Translations under genes and position numbers: made by a program | Shown here: piece after piece, positions 25,457 through 34,070 of the stretch | Numbering within the stretch: position 1 is the first letter of the stretch | How the letters are laid out: every line of letters starts with the position of its first letter | Source of the DNA: an uncultured Nocardioidaceae bacterium | Lineage (GTDB): Bacteria; Actinomycetota; Actinomycetes; Propionibacteriales; Nocardioidaceae | NCBI GenBank assembly: GCA_902805855.1 | Contig: CADCUJ010000101.1 | Location: 1-64,000, forward strand | DNA: 64,000 nucleotides | Reading direction: 5' to 3' | The notes under the pieces: model-generated | The model's database searches: none | What the model was told of the DNA's origin: nothing | The model's input: the letters and a program-made list of their open reading frames with translations, nothing else

Positions 25457-26351
25457 GCACCCCAGGTCCGTGCGCCGCGAGGAGCCTTCTGCACTCGACG
25501 ATGAGCCGGGCGCGCAGTGGCCGTGCACGTTCGGCGAATCCCCGTTGCGCGGCGACGTACTCGGCCTTGCCCGCGGGTGTCTCGACGCGCACCGGTGCGT
25601 AGCCCAGGGTCGAGAGGTCGTACGGCGAGGCCCGCATGTCCAGCACCCGGATCGCGCGGGCCAGCTCGAAGCAGTCGGCGACCAGCTCGGAGGGCACCAT
25701 CGGGCTCAGCCGAAAGCTGTGCTTGTAGAGATCCATCCCGGCATGCAGGCAACCGGGCTGCTCGAACGCCGCCCGGTCGTCGCGCTCCGGCTGGAGCTGG
25801 TTGAGTGGTCGGGCGGAGGGCGTGAAGAACCTGAAGGCGTCGAAGTGGGAGCAGGCGATCCGGTGGTTGCGCACCACCTCGTCGGTCTCCGGCGCCCCGA
25901 GCCGCAGCGGCCACGTGGCGTGCCGGACCTGTGCCGGGTCGAGCCGGTAGACCATCGCCCACTCGTGCATGCCGAAGCAGCTCAGCTGGGCGGGACGCTT
26001 TGCGGTCGCAGTGAGCAGATGGAGCACGGAACGGACCAGTCGGAGGCGGGAGTCCACGTGCGCCGGTGACACCGCCGCGGTCGTGCCGACGACCTCATAT
26101 CCCCGGACACCCGCGTACTCGGTCGCCTCGCGCAGCCCGACACCGAAGCCCGGGTGCCACCGCCGAAGCGAGGCGGGACGCTGCGAGTAGTAGGTGAACA
26201 AGAAGTCCTCGACCGGATGCTCGCGCCGTTCGCGTCGCCGGTGCAGGTGCGGCCCGACCCAGCCGTCGACGCGCTCCTCGTGCCGGTCGCGACGGGCACG
26301 CCAGATGGGCTCCTCGAGCACCTCCGGCGGTGCGGAAACCCGCTCGTCCAC
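25446..26351 (-). CDS. 3-methyladenine DNA glycosylase-like conserved protein
   Basis: The 301-residue protein has HPVEDFLFTYYSQRPASLRRWHPGFGV near the N-terminus and LSCFGMHEWAMVYRL in the middle. These belong to an actinobacterial family often annotated 3-methyladenine DNA glycosylase, though I see no helix-hairpin-helix motif and the activity is not obvious. GTG 26351 lies 6 nt downstream of TACCCT on the minus strand (26358-26363), so a leaderless message is likely. It is divergent from the FAH-family gene. Confidence 0.55.
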   Translation of the reverse strand: MDERVSAPPEVLEEPIWRARRDRHEERVDGWVGPHLHRRRERREHPVEDFLFTYYSQRPASLRRWHPGFGVGLREATEYAGVRGYEVVGTTAAVSPAHVDSRLRLVRSVLHLLTATAKRPAQLSCFGMHEWAMVYRLDPAQVRHATWPLRLGAPETDEVVRNHRIACSHFDAFRFFTPSARPLNQLQPERDDRAAFEQPGCLHAGMDLYKHSFRLSPMVPSELVADCFELARAIRVLDMRASPYDLSTLGYAPVRVETPAGKAEYVAAQRGFAERARPLRARLIVECRRLLAAHGPGVLSR

Positions 26352-26403
26352 AGCTCGAGGGTATCGGCGGGACGGGCGCGGACCCGCGGGTAGGCTCGTC
26401 GCC

Positions 26404-27183
26404 GTGCGCATCGCGAGGTTCACCACGGGGGACGACCCGACCTACGGCGTCGTCGGCGAGGACGGTGACCAGTCAGTCGTGGTCGCGCTGGCCGGCGACC
26501 CGCTCTACGTGGGCATGCACCCCACCGACGAGCAGCACAAGCTGGAGGACGTGCGGCTGCTGGCCCCGGTGATTCCCCGCAGCAAGGTGGTCGGGGTCGG
26601 CCGCAACTACGCCGCCCATGCCGCTGAGATGGGCAGCGAGGTACCCGAGGAGCCCATGCTGTTCCTGAAGCCGAACACCAGCGTGGTTGGACCCGGCGAC
26701 CCGATCTTCTACCCGACGCAGAGCAGCGAGGTGCACTACGAGGGCGAGCTGGCCGTGGTGATCGGACGGATCTGTCGGGACGTGGATCCGGACCGGGTCG
26801 CGGAGGTGATCTACGGCTACACGGTCGGCAACGACGTGACCGCCCGCGACCTGCAGCGCAGCGACGTCCAGTTCACCAGGGCCAAGGGCTTCGACTCGTT
26901 CTGCCCGCTCGGTCCCTGGATCGAGACCGAGCTCGACACCAGCGACCTGCGGGTGCGCACGCAGCTGAACGGTCACACGGTGCAGGAGGGCACCACCGCG
27001 GACCTGATCTTCGACGTCGCCACCCTGGTCGCCCACGTGTCAAGCGTGATGACGTTGCTGCCCGGCGACGTGATCCTCACCGGCACCCCGGAGGGCGTGG
27101 GACCGATGCAGCCCGGCGACGAGGTCGCGGTGAGTGTCGCCGGTGTCGGGACACTGACCAACCGGGTGGTGGCGCGTGAGTGA
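26404..27183 (+). CDS. Fumarylacetoacetate hydrolase-family protein
   Basis: The 259-residue protein has the FAH fold signature: VGVGRNYAAHAAEMG, the metal ligands in YEGELAVVIGR, GYTVGNDVTARDLQ, and the C-terminal LLPGDVILTGTPEGVGPMQPGDEV. Members hydrolyse or decarboxylate acylpyruvates and oxaloacetate. GTG 26404 follows TAGGCT (26391-26396) by 7 nt. It overlaps gltX by 8 nt, a linkage frequent in actinobacteria, which points to a housekeeping acylpyruvase/oxaloacetate-repair role. Confidence 0.88.
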   Translation: MRIARFTTGDDPTYGVVGEDGDQSVVVALAGDPLYVGMHPTDEQHKLEDVRLLAPVIPRSKVVGVGRNYAAHAAEMGSEVPEEPMLFLKPNTSVVGPGDPIFYPTQSSEVHYEGELAVVIGRICRDVDPDRVAEVIYGYTVGNDVTARDLQRSDVQFTRAKGFDSFCPLGPWIETELDTSDLRVRTQLNGHTVQEGTTADLIFDVATLVAHVSSVMTLLPGDVILTGTPEGVGPMQPGDEVAVSVAGVGTLTNRVVARE

Positions 27184-28663
27184 CCCCGGCTCCCCGGTGC
27201 GGGTCCGGATGGCGCCCTCTCCGACGGGCAGCCCGCACGTCGGCCTGGTGCGCACCGCGTTGTACAACTGGGCGTTCGCGCGTCACCACGGCGGTACCTT
27301 CGTCTTCCGCGTCGAGGACACGGACGCCGCCCGAAACACCCAGCACTCCTACGAGAGCCTGCTCGCCTTGTTCGAGTGGCTCGGGCTCGGCTGGGACGAG
27401 GGGCCAGGGGTCGGCGGCCCGTTCGGGCCCTACCTGCAGTCCGAGCGGTTCGATCGGTACGCCGACGTCGCGACGCGGCTGCTCGACAGCGGCCACGCCT
27501 ACCGCTGCTACTGCTCGGCGGAGGAGCTGGAGGAGCGGAACCAGCGAGCGCGTGCCGAGGGCCGGGCACCCGGCTACGACGGCCACTGCCGCGACCTCGA
27601 GGACCAGCAGCGCGCCTCCTACGAGGCGGAGGGCCGCAGACCGGTGACCCGGTTCCGGATGCCGGAGCGGGAGGTGGGCTTCACCGACCTGGTGCGAGGC
27701 CAGATCACCTTCCGGGCCGAGCACGTCCCGGACTACGTGCTGGTGCGCGCCAACGGGCATCCGCTCTACACGCTTGTCTCGCCGCTCGACGACGCGTTGA
27801 TGGACATCACCCACGTGCTGCGCGGCGAGGACCTGCTGTCCTCCACGCCGCGACAGGTCGCCTTGCACGCCGCCCTTGCCGACATCGGTGTCGGCTCCGG
27901 GCGGCTGCCGCAGTTCGGTCACCTGCCTTACGTGATGGGGCAGGGCAACCGGAAGCTGTCCAAGCGGGACCCGGAGGCCAACGCTCTCGGCTACCGCGAC
28001 GCCGGCTTCCTGCCGGAGGGACTGCTCAATTACATGGCACTGCTGGGCTGGTCCATCGCCGAGGACCGCGATGTGTTCGGTCTGGACGAGATGGTCGCCG
28101 CCTTCGACATCACCCGGGTCAACCCCAACCCGGCACGCTTCGACCTGAAGAAGTGCGAGGCCATCAACGCCGCGCACCTGCGGATGCTGGACGACGACGA
28201 CCTGGCGCAACGAATGGTCCCCCACCTGCAGGCCGCAGGTGTGCTGCCGACCGCGGTGACCGAGGGCCAGCATGAGTTGCTGCGGCGCGCGGCACCGCTG
28301 GTCCGGGAACGGATGACCACGCTCGGCGAGGCGGTCGACATGCTCGGCTTCCTGTTCGTCGACGACGCCGAGCTCGTCCGCGACGCCGGCGACGTGACGA
28401 AGCTGCTCAACGAGAGCGGACGAGGCGTGGTCAAGGCGGCCCACGACGCACTGGCCGAGCTGTCCGCGTGGACCACTGAGGGTGTCGAGGAGGCGTTGCG
28501 TCGCGCGCTGGTCGAAGACCTTGCCCTGAAACCTCGCAACGCGTTCGGGCCGGTGCGGGTGGCGGTCACCGGGCGACGGGTGTCTCCGCCGTTGTTCGAG
28601 TCGCTCGAGCTGCTCGGACGTGAACGGACGTTGGCCAGGCTGGTCAGCGCCCAGGACTCCTGA
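27176..28663 (+). CDS. gltX: Glutamyl-tRNA synthetase
   Basis: The 495-residue class I synthetase has the HIGH-like PSPTGSPHVGLVRTALYNWAFARHHGG and the KMSKS-like KLSKRDPEANALGYRD. The GluRS-specific FRVEDTDAARN is present. It charges tRNA-Glu; the Glu and Gln tRNA genes lie 2.4 kb downstream. In actinobacteria a non-discriminating GluRS feeding GatCAB is expected. Confidence 0.96.
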   Translation: MSDPGSPVRVRMAPSPTGSPHVGLVRTALYNWAFARHHGGTFVFRVEDTDAARNTQHSYESLLALFEWLGLGWDEGPGVGGPFGPYLQSERFDRYADVATRLLDSGHAYRCYCSAEELEERNQRARAEGRAPGYDGHCRDLEDQQRASYEAEGRRPVTRFRMPEREVGFTDLVRGQITFRAEHVPDYVLVRANGHPLYTLVSPLDDALMDITHVLRGEDLLSSTPRQVALHAALADIGVGSGRLPQFGHLPYVMGQGNRKLSKRDPEANALGYRDAGFLPEGLLNYMALLGWSIAEDRDVFGLDEMVAAFDITRVNPNPARFDLKKCEAINAAHLRMLDDDDLAQRMVPHLQAAGVLPTAVTEGQHELLRRAAPLVRERMTTLGEAVDMLGFLFVDDAELVRDAGDVTKLLNESGRGVVKAAHDALAELSAWTTEGVEEALRRALVEDLALKPRNAFGPVRVAVTGRRVSPPLFESLELLGRERTLARLVSAQDS

Positions 28664-28678
28664 GTCGAGAGACACCAC

Positions 28679-29914
28679 GTGAGCGACCAGCCGCAACCGC
28701 CTCGAGAGGGGCCCCCTCCGCCGCCGTACTGGGGTCCGCAGCCACCACAGTGGGGCCCCGGTCCGCAGTGGGGACCGCCTCCGCAGTGGGGCCCCGGTCC
28801 GCAGTGGGGACCGCCTCCGCAGTGGGGACCGCCTCCGCCGCAGCAGTGGCAGCCGCCAGCGCCCGCGAGCTATCCCACCGGCACACTGGACGGCACCCCC
28901 ACCGGCACACGCCCTGGGTTGCCCGACTTCCCGCACCCGGAGCCGCGGGAGTACCACGAGATGCTGCGAACCTGGAACTACGCCTGGTGGAAGCCGGTCG
29001 TCGGCGTGATCGTCTTCGTCGCGCTCTTCGCGGTCGTCCAGCTCGTGCTCGCCTTCGGGTTCATCGCCGCTGCCGCACTCGAGGACGGCCCGGTCGCCGA
29101 CGACTTCGAGCAGCTCGGCAACCTAGACCAGGTCACCCCGTCGCTGCTGCTGCTGATCAACCTCTCGCTGGGCGCGATGATCCTGGTCGCCTGGCTGACG
29201 ATCCGCATCATGCACCGGATGCGGCCGCGGTGGCTGACGTCGGTGGTGCCGAAGATGCGCTGGCGGTTCTTCTTCGTCTGCGTCGGACTGTCAGTGGTCG
29301 CGCTGGTGGCCCAGATCGTGGTCAGTCTGTTCCTGCCCGGCAGTCAGGACACCGATGTCGGTGGGCTCAACGAGTTCACCCGCACCACGGTGATCCTCGC
29401 GGTGATCGTGCTGCTCACCACACCGTTGCAGGCGGCGGGGGAGGAGTACGTGTTCCGCGGCTACCTGATGCAGACCATCGGCTCCTTCTGGTCCTTCTCG
29501 TGGGCACCGACCTGGCTTGCCCGATGGGTCGCGATCCTCACCACAGCGACGGTCTTCGCGCTCGCGCACGGCGCGCAGAACTTCCCCTTGTTCTTCGACC
29601 GGTTCATGTTCGGCCTGATCGCCGGCTGGCTGGTGATCCGCACAGGAGGGCTCGAGGTGGGCATCGCTATGCACATCTTGAACAACTTCCTGGCGTTCGG
29701 CTTCGCGCTGTCCTTCGGCGACCTCGGCGAGAGCCTGAACATCTCCGAGGTCGGCTGGTCCAACATCATCGTGACGCTGACCCAGGCCGGTGTGTACGCC
29801 GTACTCGTGCTTGTCGTGGCAAAGGCGATGAACATCCAGCGGCGCACGAACCCGCCGAGGCAACGACTCGACGAGTCCGCCACAGCCCCGCCACCGGTGC
29901 CGTCGGGTGCCTGA
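28679..29914 (+). CDS. CPBP family intramembrane metalloprotease with proline-rich N-terminus
   Basis: The 411-residue protein starts with about 65 cytosolic residues rich in Pro, Gly, Gln and Trp (PPQWGPGPQWGP repeats), followed by around eight hydrophobic segments. The CPBP/Abi protease motifs are visible: EEYVFRGYLMQ (EExxxR), FALAHGAQN (Fxxx H), and HILNN. These proteins cleave within the membrane or process CAAX-like substrates. The 9-nt distance from ogt-like spacing is absent; GTG 28679 is 16 nt after gltX, so the two may be co-transcribed. Confidence 0.85.
   Translation: MSDQPQPPREGPPPPPYWGPQPPQWGPGPQWGPPPQWGPGPQWGPPPQWGPPPPQQWQPPAPASYPTGTLDGTPTGTRPGLPDFPHPEPREYHEMLRTWNYAWWKPVVGVIVFVALFAVVQLVLAFGFIAAAALEDGPVADDFEQLGNLDQVTPSLLLLINLSLGAMILVAWLTIRIMHRMRPRWLTSVVPKMRWRFFFVCVGLSVVALVAQIVVSLFLPGSQDTDVGGLNEFTRTTVILAVIVLLTTPLQAAGEEYVFRGYLMQTIGSFWSFSWAPTWLARWVAILTTATVFALAHGAQNFPLFFDRFMFGLIAGWLVIRTGGLEVGIAMHILNNFLAFGFALSFGDLGESLNISEVGWSNIIVTLTQAGVYAVLVLVVAKAMNIQRRTNPPRQRLDESATAPPPVPSGA
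28748..28837 (+). repeat. Tandem 18-bp repeat, five units, inside the CPBP gene
   Basis: Five consecutive 18-bp units alternate between CAGTGGGGCCCCGGTCCG (units 1, 3) and CAGTGGGGACCGCCTCCG (units 2, 4, 5). They keep the reading frame and encode QWGPGP and QWGPPP. Units 1-2 and 3-4 form an identical 36-bp duplication, which suggests recent slippage or unequal crossing-over. Confidence 0.9.
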
Positions 29915-30017
29915 GAGGGACTGCGTCAGGACGTCAGATGACGAAGCAGGCCATGAGGCGATCGGGCTGAGCGGCAGGACGGGCCGCACTGCGCGCCGTG
30001 TCGACTACCCTGCGGGC

Positions 30018-30854
30018 ATGCAGCTCGTCGGAGTCGGCGGCGTGGGCGGCGTCGAGCTCGAGGTCCACAGCATGGGAGTCGGACAGCCCGTCGTCCTGGC
30101 GCAGACGGCCCTGACGGCCGACGAGCTGGCGCCGCTCGCCGCACACCTCGTCGCCCGGGGCGGCTACCGAGCGATCGTCTACCACCGGCGCGGGTACGCC
30201 CTGAGCAGCCCGGTCGAGGGGCCGGGGTCAGTGGCTCGCGACGCGGCCGACTGTCGTGACCTCATCGCGGCGCTGGGCCTCGACCGGGTCCACGTCGTCG
30301 GCTACTCCTACAGCGGCGCCGTGGGTCTGCAGCTCGCCGTCGACGACGCCGAGCACGTGCACAGCCTGACCCTGGTCGAACCACCCCCATTGCAGGTGCC
30401 GGCTGCGGCCGAGTTCCGGGCGGCGAACGACCGGCTGCTGGAAGTCCGGCGCGCCCGCGGCCCACTCGCGGCGCTCGAGGACTTCCTCGTCATGGTCGTC
30501 GGGCCGCACTGGCGATCTGAGGTCGAGCGGTGCGTGCCGGGCGCAGTGCAGCAGATGCAGAACGACGTCACGACCTTCTTCGACACCGACCTGCCGGCCT
30601 TGCTGTCGTGGCGGTTCGACGCGCAGGACGCCCGTCGTGTCGACTGCCCGGTGCTGTACATCGGCGGGCAGGACAGCGGCCCGTGGTTCGCCCAAGTTCG
30701 CGACCTGCTCCTCGCCTGGTTCCCGACAGCCGAGGACGTCGTGCTCACCGGAGCCGACCACTCGCTGACCTTGACGCACGCACCCCAGATGGCGGACGCG
30801 CTTGTTGACTTCCTCGACCGCCACCCGATCGCGGCGGGTGACGAGGCGAGCTGA
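30018..30854 (+). CDS. Alpha/beta hydrolase
   Basis: The 278-residue alpha/beta hydrolase has the nucleophile elbow GYSYSG near residue 98, a late Asp in LYIGGQDSGPW and His in GADHSLTLTHAP, completing a Ser-Asp-His triad. No signal peptide is seen. ATG 30018 follows TACCCT (30006-30011) by 6 nt. The substrate is unknown. Confidence 0.87.
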   Translation: MQLVGVGGVGGVELEVHSMGVGQPVVLAQTALTADELAPLAAHLVARGGYRAIVYHRRGYALSSPVEGPGSVARDAADCRDLIAALGLDRVHVVGYSYSGAVGLQLAVDDAEHVHSLTLVEPPPLQVPAAAEFRAANDRLLEVRRARGPLAALEDFLVMVVGPHWRSEVERCVPGAVQQMQNDVTTFFDTDLPALLSWRFDAQDARRVDCPVLYIGGQDSGPWFAQVRDLLLAWFPTAEDVVLTGADHSLTLTHAPQMADALVDFLDRHPIAAGDEAS

Positions 30855-30945
30855 CGCCGAAAGACACCGGACGCGCTTGGAGCAGTCGCGGTTGGCCCGG
30901 GATCTCTGCCTGGGCACGAGGTCCGCCGCCGCCCGCCGCCCGGTT

Positions 30946-30975
30946 TTGGCCGGGCCGAGAGGGTGCATGTATCGT
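30946..30975 (+). promoter_or_regulatory. Promoter of the tRNA-Gln/tRNA-Glu pair
   Basis: TTGGCC (30946-30951) and TATCGT (30970-30975) are spaced by 18 nt, and the first tRNA begins 33 nt after the -10. A small hairpin GCCCGG-TTTTGG-CCGGGC (30938-30955) overlaps the -35 and may terminate the upstream hydrolase transcript. Confidence 0.5.
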
Positions 30976-31007
30976 CTACTCCCGGCCTCGTGAGAAGCCG
31001 TCACCCT

Positions 31008-31079
31008 TGGGGTATGGGGTAATTGGCAGCCCGACTGGTTCTGGTCCAGTTAGTCTAGGTTCGAGTCCTAGTACCCCAG
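31008..31079 (+). tRNA. tRNA-Gln (CTG)
   Basis: A 72-nt cloverleaf is visible: acceptor TGGGGTA paired with TACCCCA, anticodon stem ACTGG/CCAGT around loop TTCTGGT (anticodon CTG), and T arm TAGGTTCGAGTCCTA. The discriminator is G79 and no CCA is encoded. The acceptor stem is nearly the same as bacterial tRNA-Gln. Confidence 0.95.
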
Positions 31080-31083
31080 CGAA

Positions 31084-31156
31084 GCCCCCGTTGTGTAGTG
31101 GCCTAGCACGCCGCCCTCTCAAGGCGGTAGCGCCGGTTCGAATCCGGTCGGGGGTA
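31084..31156 (+). tRNA. tRNA-Glu (CTC)
   Basis: A 73-nt cloverleaf with acceptor GCCCCCG/CGGGGGT, anticodon stem CCGCC/GGCGG around loop CTCTCAA (anticodon CTC), and T arm CCGGTTCGAATCCGG. The bases following the discriminator A happen to read CCA (31157-31159). It starts 4 nt after the tRNA-Gln, so both come from one precursor. Confidence 0.95.
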
Positions 31157-31202
31157 CCAACAGGTACACAGATGGCGATGTCCGATTCCCGCTAGCGCCG
31201 GT

Positions 31203-31218
31203 CTCTCGCGCGCGAGAG
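31203..31218. promoter_or_regulatory. 16-bp perfect palindrome before ada-alkA
   Basis: CTCTCGCG-CGCGAGAG is a perfect palindrome ending 10 nt before the ATG of the Ada-AlkA gene and 44 nt after the tRNA-Glu. It can form a stem in RNA (tRNA terminator) or serve as a dimeric operator overlapping the translation start region. The sequence does not decide between these. Confidence 0.4.
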
Positions 31219-31228
31219 GATCGGAGCC

Positions 31229-32827
31229 ATGGACATCGACGACGGCGAGGCCTGCTACCGGGCCGTCAAGAGCCGTGACCGCCGCTTCGACGGCGTGTTC
31301 TACACCGGTGTCACGTCGACCGGGATCTACTGCCGTCCCTCCTGCCCGGCGATCACGCCGCAGCGTCGGAACGTCACCTTCCACCGGACCGCGGCGGCAG
31401 CCCAGTCGGCCGGTTTCCGGGCCTGCAAACGCTGCCTGCCGGACGCGACCCCGGGCTCGCCGGACTGGGACGTCGCAGCAGATGTCACCGGCCGCGCGAT
31501 GCGGCTGATCGCGGACGGAGTGATCGACCGCGAGGGCGTCCAGGGGCTGGCGACCCGGGTCGGGTACACCAGTCGCCACCTGGGTCGCATCCTGGCCGGC
31601 GAAGTCGGTGCCGGCCCGTTGGCCCTGGCCCGAGCCCAGCGGGCGCAGACTGGCCGGGTGCTCATCGAGACCACGACGATGACGTTCGCCGACGTCGCGT
31701 TCGCGGCAGGATTCTCCAGCATCCGCCAGTTCAACGACACGATCCGCGACGTCTACGCCGCCTCCCCGAGCCAGCTGCGCGGTCGCCGGGGACGCGCGAG
31801 CTCAGGACACCTCGACCTGCGGCTGGCCGTGCGCACGCCGTTCGCGGCCGACCAGCTGCTGTCGTTCCTGGCCGCCCGAGTCGTCGCAGGCGTCGAGGCG
31901 TGCGGTCCGGGGTGGTACGCGCGCACGCTGAGACTGCCGCGAGGCCACGGTCGCATACATCTGACCTCCGCAGGACCCGGGCAGCCGTACGTTCGTGCTC
32001 GCCTCGAAGTGGAGGACCTGCGTGACGTCGCCGCGGCCGTCGAGCGGTGCCGCAGGTTGGTCGACGCGGACTGCGACCCGATCGCCGTCGAGGACGAGCT
32101 CGCCAGCGACCCGCTGCTCGCCCGCCTCGTCCGGCGGCGCCCCGGACTGCGGGTGCCAGGGCACGTGGAGGGTCACGAGGTCGCGGTGCGCGCCGTGATC
32201 GGTCAGCAGATCTCCGTCACCGGCGCAACCTCCATCGCGGCCAGGCTGACCGAGCAGTACGGCGAGCCCGTTCGACCGGCTGACCGAGACTACGAGCTGG
32301 TCCGGCTCTTCCCGTCGGCCGAGGTCCTCGCCGAGGCCGATCCGGACAGGCTGCCGATGCCGCGTGCGCGTGGCCGTGCGCTGAACGCGTTGTGCGCGGC
32401 ACTCGCCCGGGGGGACATCGCCTTGGACCGCAGCGGTGACCGGGCGGAGGTACGAGCCAAGCTCCTGGAGCTGCCGGGGGTGGGGCCCTGGACCGCGGAC
32501 TACATAGCCCTGCGCGCGCTGGGACACCCGGACGTCTTCTTGCCCACCGACGTAGGCGTGCGGCACGCGCTGACGCGGCTCGGGGAGGACCCACGCGCGG
32601 CCGCTGTCACGGCGGAGCGCTGGCGACCGTGGCGCGCGTACGCGCTCATCCACCTGTGGTCGTCGCTGAGCGACGAGCGGAAGGACGAGCCGGAGAAGCC
32701 AGAGGACCGGGAAGATCGGGAGGACCGGGAGGACCGGGAGGACCGGGAGGACCGGGAGGACCGGGAGGACCGGGAGGACCGGGAGGACCGGGAGGACCGG
32801 GAGGACCGGGAGGACAAGGAGAAGTGA
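31229..32827 (+). CDS. Ada-AlkA fusion: alkylation regulator/DNA-3-methyladenine glycosylase II with EDR-repeat tail
   Basis: The 532-residue protein begins with an Ada zinc domain ([10 protein letters not shown]...CKRCLPD; four Cys ligands, methyl acceptor Cys among them). An AraC-type helix-turn-helix (about residues 85-185) follows, then an AlkA domain with the helix-hairpin-helix [20 protein letters not shown] and catalytic Asp in LPTDVGV. The last 40 residues are a run of twelve EDR triplets, then EDKEK, which no Ada or AlkA needs. It would sense methyl phosphotriesters and excise 3-methyladenine. It is followed directly by ogt, forming a two-gene adaptive response unit. Confidence 0.92.
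   Translation: MDIDDGEACYRAVKSRDRRFDGVFYTGVTSTGIYCRPSCPAITPQRRNVTFHRTAAAAQSAGFRACKRCLPDATPGSPDWDVAADVTGRAMRLIADGVIDREGVQGLATRVGYTSRHLGRILAGEVGAGPLALARAQRAQTGRVLIETTTMTFADVAFAAGFSSIRQFNDTIRDVYAASPSQLRGRRGRASSGHLDLRLAVRTPFAADQLLSFLAARVVAGVEACGPGWYARTLRLPRGHGRIHLTSAGPGQPYVRARLEVEDLRDVAAAVERCRRLVDADCDPIAVEDELASDPLLARLVRRRPGLRVPGHVEGHEVAVRAVIGQQISVTGATSIAARLTEQYGEPVRPADRDYELVRLFPSAEVLAEADPDRLPMPRARGRALNALCAALARGDIALDRSGDRAEVRAKLLELPGVGPWTADYIALRALGHPDVFLPTDVGVRHALTRLGEDPRAAAVTAERWRPWRAYALIHLWSSLSDERKDEPEKPEDREDREDREDREDREDREDREDREDREDREDREDREDKEK
32702..32818 (+). repeat. 9-bp tandem repeat, 13 units, at the 3' end of ada-alkA
   Basis: Thirteen contiguous 9-bp units, mostly GAGGACCGG, encode EDR; the second unit is GAAGATCGG (EDR) and the last is GAGGACAAG (EDK). 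Because 9 is a multiple of 3, unit gain or loss changes tail length without a frameshift. It ends in AAGGAGAAG, which lies just upstream of the ogt start. Confidence 0.95.
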
Positions 32828-32832
32828 GCACC

Positions 32833-33366
32833 ATGTGGACATCGATGAAATCACCGATCGGCGAGCTGCGGATCGTCGCGCGGAACCGCGCGATCGTGGC
32901 GATCGACTTCGTCGGCGAGATGCCGGACGGCTCCGGCGAGGGGCCACGGACCGCTTCCATGGCGGTCGCCGCGGCACGCGCCGACGGCCGTCCGCTCGGG
33001 GACCGTGCGGACGAGGACCCGCTGCTGCGGGAAGCCGTCGGCCAGCTCGATGCGTACTTCGCCCGCGAGCTGAAAGAGTTCCACCTCCCGCTGGACCCTC
33101 CGGGCAGCGACTTCCAGCACAAGGTGTGGGCCGAGCTCGGGCGGATCGGTTACGGACAGACCGCGTCGTACGGTGAGATCGCCGGCCGGCTCGGCATGAC
33201 CGGGCACGCGTCGCGAGCCGTTGGCCTCGCCAACGGGAGGAACCCGGTCCCGATCGTCGTGCCGTGCCATCGGGTGGTGGCAGCAAACGGCAACCTCACC
33301 GGGTACGGCGGCGGGCTGCACCGCAAGCAGGCCCTGCTGGAGATGGAGCAGGACGCCCTGTTCTAG
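32833..33366 (+). CDS. ogt: Methylated-DNA-protein cysteine methyltransferase
   Basis: The 177-residue protein has the suicide methyl-acceptor motif [10 protein letters not shown] at about residue 142 and the DNA-binding wing [28 protein letters not shown]. It repairs O6-methylguanine and O4-methylthymine. ATG 32833 is 11 nt from AGGAG; a GTG at 32824 overlapping the ada-alkA stop is an alternative. Its TAG overlaps the stop of the convergent MerR gene within the tetramer CTAG. Confidence 0.93.
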   Translation: MWTSMKSPIGELRIVARNRAIVAIDFVGEMPDGSGEGPRTASMAVAAARADGRPLGDRADEDPLLREAVGQLDAYFARELKEFHLPLDPPGSDFQHKVWAELGRIGYGQTASYGEIAGRLGMTGHASRAVGLANGRNPVPIVVPCHRVVAANGNLTGYGGGLHRKQALLEMEQDALF

Positions 33367-33998
33367 CGGCTGCGCACAGCCGGACGGTTGAGCCGAACGC
33401 TCGACACGTGCGTCTGCGCCAGCCGCCGGATCGCGAGGAGGACTGGCTCGAGCAGCACGGTGCCCACCACGACCATCTCGGTCGCTCGGTCGGGCTCGAA
33501 CCCGGCGACAGCAGAGATCTCCCGACGCGCGGTCCTGGACATGGCTGCTGCGTACTCGTCGAGCAGCGCATCCGGGACCGGCTGATCCAGCTCGTCGAGA
33601 GAGTCAAGTGCCCGTGCCAAGACAGCCCGACTGGGGTTCTCGGGTGCGACGCGCCACCGCCGCCGCCGCAGGAGCCCATCGACCCGCCGTCGGGATCTAT
33701 CGGTGGGCGCAACGGCCGCATCGTCGTCGGAGAGCCGGACGTGCGCGGTTCCCACCACCTCGTGCAGGGGGAGGCGCTCGTCGTCGACGGCAACGAGGAT
33801 CGCGCGCACGGTGTCCAAGCGCAGCCCGGCGACCTCGACCAGTGCACGGATCAGCCGCAGGCGACGTACGTGCGAGTCGTCGTACTGCGCGCGCGTCGCG
33901 CCGGTCGACTCACCAACGGGCAGTAGCCCCTCGCGCAGGTAGAACTTGATGGTCGCAACCGGCAGGCGACTGCGTTCGGAGAGCTCGGACATCCACAT
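33363..33998 (-). CDS. MerR-family transcriptional regulator
   Basis: The 211-residue protein begins MWMSELSERSRLPVATIKFYLREGLLP, a MerR winged helix, followed by a linker helix rich in Leu and Arg. The remaining about 130 residues form a helical effector region with no Cys pairs, so it is not a metal sensor of the classical kind. Three ATGs (34007, 33998, 33992) are possible; 33998 gives the usual spacing to the first helix. It faces a small membrane protein gene across two tandem 23-bp operators. Confidence 0.85.
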   Translation of the reverse strand: MWMSELSERSRLPVATIKFYLREGLLPVGESTGATRAQYDDSHVRRLRLIRALVEVAGLRLDTVRAILVAVDDERLPLHEVVGTAHVRLSDDDAAVAPTDRSRRRVDGLLRRRRWRVAPENPSRAVLARALDSLDELDQPVPDALLDEYAAAMSRTARREISAVAGFEPDRATEMVVVGTVLLEPVLLAIRRLAQTHVSSVRLNRPAVRSR

Positions 33999-34013
33999 GG
34001 AGCTCATCTTGAC

Positions 34014-34059
34014 ATTGGACAGTCCTACTATCCAATATTGGAGAGCCATACTATCCAAT
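34014..34059. promoter_or_regulatory. Two abutting 23-bp inverted repeats, probable MerR-regulator operator
   Basis: Site 1 (34014-34036) is ATTGGACAGT-CCT-ACTATCCAAT and site 2 (34037-34059) is ATTGGAGAGC-CAT-ACTATCCAAT. Each has 10-bp arms around a 3-bp centre, and the two sites agree at 20 of 23 positions and touch with no gap. They lie between the divergent MerR gene and the membrane protein gene, and the right arms contain TACTAT hexamers usable as -10 elements. The AT content is well above the surroundings. Confidence 0.75.
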
Positions 34060-34070
34060 GAGGTGTCGCG

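Noticed and set aside
32500-32817. An antisense Ser-Ser-Arg repeat frame
   Set aside because: It is the reverse strand of the EDR repeat, with no ribosome binding site and no conserved domain.
32629-32830. A Gly-Gly-Pro collagen-like repeat reading frame over the EDR repeat
   Set aside because: It is the same 9-bp repeat read in another frame within the ogt-extended frame. The real ogt starts at 32833, and the ada-alkA frame continues without a break through the repeat.
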